A stretch of 64,000 nucleotides of DNA, taken from the NCBI GenBank assembly GCA_015665415.1, contig JADFAE010000030.1:1-64000 (forward strand). The letters run 5' to 3'. Each line of letters starts with the position of its first letter. The first letter of the stretch is position 1. The position numbers were made by a program, and so were the translations under genes. This DNA comes from Roseobacter sp. (GTDB lineage: Bacteria; Pseudomonadota; Alphaproteobacteria; Rhodobacterales; Rhodobacteraceae). A model generated the notes under the pieces. That model was not told the DNA's origin and made no database searches. It saw only the letters and a list, made by a program, of their open reading frames with translations. This document shows, piece after piece, positions 61,990-64,000 of the stretch.

Positions 61990-62504
61990 CGATCTTCAAA
62001 TGCGGATTTGGTCATCGCTTTCCGGCAACTTTCGGGGCTGGTGACCAGTCCTTGCCTCAGCAGGCCACGGATCAGGATATATCGGGCTTGGTCCGCTGAG
62101 GGTCGCGCGACGCGGGCTCAAGCCCGGTACGCCTGCAAAACTGTTGGGCTTTCTCCATTTCGAATCATCGGATCACACCTAAGGCAGTCAAGTTTCTTGC
62201 CTGCTGGGTCAGATGCGTTCGTGCCTCAAGGTGCCAGTTTTCTGATCCGATCGCAGTGCTGGACCCAGAATTTGGAGAGGTGTTTTATCGCTAATCTGAT
62301 GAGGTGAAAGAGGTTTCAACCTTTCGGTGATGTGTTGCCGGGTGGGCGGCTCAGCTAACTCCACAAGTTTCACTATGATGATTTCAATTCCACATATTGA
62401 AATTTTGCAAAGACTGGACTATCCTCTGTTCCAAGCGCTGACTCGGTGGCGCATCCGACGCTGGGGGGGGATGGTTCCCGGCAAATCTATGAGACGAGGC
62501 CCAG
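61990..62504. other. Intergenic region with inverted repeat before the dehydrogenases
   Basis: About 515 bases without a supported gene. ATTTCAAT (62381-62388) and ATTGAAAT (62396-62403) form a perfect 8-base inverted repeat with a 7-base spacer, 102 bases before the acyl-CoA dehydrogenase start. It is a likely operator for a TetR-type fatty-acid or acyl-CoA regulator. GACGAGG precedes the start. Confidence 0.55.
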
Positions 62505-63701
62505 ATGGATCTGAACTACACCTCAACGCAGGACGCTTTTCGCGCTGAAGTCGCCGCTTTCCTGAGTGAAAACCTACCAGAGCACATCCGTGAGAAGGTG
62601 CGGCTGGGCAAACGGATCTCAAAGGCGGATACCGAAGAATGGAACGCGATCCTGAACGCCCAAGGCTGGTTGGCCCCGAATTGGCCGCAGGAATACGGCG
62701 GTGCGGAGTGGGATGCGGTGCAGCGTCAGATTTTTGAGGAGGAATGTTGTCTCGCCCATGCGCCGCGTCTGGTGCCTTTTGGGCTGACAATGCTGGCACC
62801 GGTGCTGTTGAAGTTCGGCAGCGAGGCGCAACGCCGTCACTTCCTGCCCCGGATACTCAACGGCGAAGATTGGTGGTGTCAGGGCTATTCCGAACCCGGC
62901 GCAGGCTCAGATCTGGCGGCGGTCAAGACCCGTGCGGTGCGCGAGGGCGATCACTATGTGGTCAATGGTCAGAAAACCTGGACCACACTTGGTCAGCACG
63001 CCAATTGGATCTTTTGTCTGGTGCGCACAAATACCGAGGTGAAAAAGCAGGCGGGCATCTCGTTCCTGCTAATCGATATGAACACACCTGGTGTGACGGT
63101 GCGGCCGATTGAATTGATCGATGGAGAGGCAGAGGTAAATGAGGTCTTCTTTGATAACGTTCGCGTACCCGTAGAAAACCTGATTGGCGAAGAGGACATG
63201 GGCTGGACCTATGCCAAATACCTGCTGACCCATGAGCGCACCAACATTGCCGGGGTCGGGTTTTCCAATGCGGCGCTGACAACCTTGAAGAAAGTTGCTG
63301 CAGGCACCCTGGCAGGCGGGCGACCGCTGGATCAGAACCCGCATTTCGCCGCCCGTATGGCGCAGGTGGAAATTGATCTGATGGCGATGCGCACCACCAA
63401 CCTGCGGGTGGTCAGCGCTGCGGCTGCCGGTCAGGCACCGGGTGCTGAAAGCTCGATGCTCAAGGTGAAAGGCACGCAGATCCGACAAGAGTTGACGTCT
63501 TTGCTGCGCCGCGCTGCGGGACCGGATGCGATGCCCTTTCTGCCGGAATATCTGGAGGGCGGCGACAATCAGGATCCGATGGGGCCTGAACATGCACCCG
63601 CTGCCGCCCCGAATTATTTCAACATGCGCAAGCTTTCGATCTTTGGTGGCTCCAATGAGGTGCAACGCAGCATCATCACCAAAGCAATTCTGGAACTCTG
63701 A
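62505..63701 (+). CDS. Acyl-CoA dehydrogenase
   Basis: A flavoprotein of 398 residues. MDLNYTSTQDAFRAEVAAFLSENLP and WWCQGYSEPGAGSDLAAVKTRA with GQKTWTTLGQHANWIFCLVRT match the family that works with a paired partner. The tail NMRKLSIFGGSNEVQRSIITKAIL has G-G-S-N-E-V-Q. It lies 12 bases before a second acyl-CoA dehydrogenase gene, the usual arrangement of heterodimeric enzymes for steroid or branched-chain acyl-CoA side chains. Substrate unknown. Confidence 0.92.
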   Translation: MDLNYTSTQDAFRAEVAAFLSENLPEHIREKVRLGKRISKADTEEWNAILNAQGWLAPNWPQEYGGAEWDAVQRQIFEEECCLAHAPRLVPFGLTMLAPVLLKFGSEAQRRHFLPRILNGEDWWCQGYSEPGAGSDLAAVKTRAVREGDHYVVNGQKTWTTLGQHANWIFCLVRTNTEVKKQAGISFLLIDMNTPGVTVRPIELIDGEAEVNEVFFDNVRVPVENLIGEEDMGWTYAKYLLTHERTNIAGVGFSNAALTTLKKVAAGTLAGGRPLDQNPHFAARMAQVEIDLMAMRTTNLRVVSAAAAGQAPGAESSMLKVKGTQIRQELTSLLRRAAGPDAMPFLPEYLEGGDNQDPMGPEHAPAAAPNYFNMRKLSIFGGSNEVQRSIITKAILEL

Positions 63702-63713
63702 GAGGCGGCATAG

Positions 63714-64000
63714 ATGGATTTCACACTGACTGAAGAGCGCAGCATGTTGCGCGATATGCTGGGCCGCTTTCTGGCTGAGAGCTATGAGCATGAGATGAGG
63801 CAAAAACTGCTGGCCTCCGGTCAAAGCCACAGCACTGAGACTTTTGCATCGTTGGCCGAGCTGGGCATTCTGGGCGCTTTGTTCCGCGAAGAGCAGGGTG
63901 GTTTTGGCGGCGAAGGCTTTGACATTGCTGTAGTGTTCGAAGAACTAGGACGCGTTGGCTCCATCGAGCCTATTCTTGGTAATGCTGTCCTGGCGGGTCA
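63714..64000 (+). CDS. Acyl-CoA dehydrogenase, partner subunit (partial)
   Basis: The first 95 codons of a second acyl-CoA dehydrogenase, cut by the window edge. ATG 63714 has GAGG nine bases ahead. The N-terminus MDFTLTEERSMLRDMLGRFL and FGGEGFDIAVVFEELGRVGS are typical of the partner subunit in two-gene acyl-CoA dehydrogenase pairs. It shares the transcript of the gene before it. Confidence 0.85.
   Translation, partial: MDFTLTEERSMLRDMLGRFLAESYEHEMRQKLLASGQSHSTETFASLAELGILGALFREEQGGFGGEGFDIAVVFEELGRVGSIEPILGNAVLAG

Noticed and set aside
1-64000. CRISPR array, tRNA or rRNA genes
   Set aside because: No regularly spaced repeats, cloverleaf-like GTTCRA arms with proper context, or rRNA-like stretches were recognised by reading; a tRNAscan or Infernal search would settle it.

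Overview
The window looks like a large extrachromosomal replicon (plasmid or chromid) of a Roseobacter-group alphaproteobacterium. The protein families (LivKHMGF uptake plus CoA-dependent aromatic catabolism, a serine-cycle gene set, YjbF/YjbH and Wza/Wzc-type polysaccharide genes) and a complete parAB plus Rep_3 replication module at 51.7-56.1 kb point that way. Species cannot be named from the sequence alone.

Layout. (1) 1-6945, minus strand: a compact arsenic operon. In transcription order it holds a GntP-like permease, an ArsM-type methyltransferase, a radical SAM protein ending in RCCLKC, a degenerate ArsM-like protein, a thiol arsenate reductase, an ArgE-like deacetylase and a PstS-like binding protein (cut by the window edge). 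The permease-arsM-radical SAM order matches the arsQML genes known for the organoarsenical antibiotic arsinothricin. (2) 7146-9855: a LysR regulator and a thiamine-diphosphate enzyme. (3) 10556-25538: a LivKHMGF-type ABC transporter followed by genes for a CoA-dependent aerobic aromatic pathway of the 2-aminobenzoate (or salicylate) kind: a fused monooxygenase/reductase, two acyl-CoA ligases, an SDR, an enoyl-CoA hydratase, an acyl-CoA dehydrogenase and two MarR regulators. (4) 25600-25722: the tail of an IS30-type transposase. (5) 26057-28849: aconitase B.

(6) 29178-43613: an exopolysaccharide region with a Wza-like lipoprotein, glycosyltransferase, polymerase, flippase, sulfotransferase, Wzc-like tyrosine kinase, lipid-carrier phosphosugar transferase, YjbF/YjbH, a PPP-type phosphatase and a small secreted protein. 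The sulfotransferase suggests a sulfated polymer. (7) 44005-45207: a double-GAF protein. (8) 45282-51563: serine-cycle genes (sgaA, mtkA, mtkB, hprA, mcl) with a divergent NarL-type regulator. (9) 51626-56081: parB, parA, an iteron-like origin and a Rep_3 initiator, carrying three copies of a 17-bp palindrome that probably is the partition site. (10) 56112-61989: a DUF4173 membrane protein, response regulator and histidine kinase set between two MltB-family lytic transglycosylases. (11) 62505-64000: two acyl-CoA dehydrogenases, the second cut by the window edge.

The most unusual content is the arsenic operon. It has the parts expected to take in arsenate (PstS-like), reduce it (ArsC), build an organoarsenical (radical SAM and ArsM), remove a possible N-acetyl group (ArgE-like) and export a product (permease). 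It shows no ArsR, ArsB or Acr3. The ArsM-like protein without a SAM-binding loop and the ArgE-like deacetylase are additions to the arsQML core and make a variant or new organoarsenical product plausible. No rRNA, tRNA or CRISPR array was seen.
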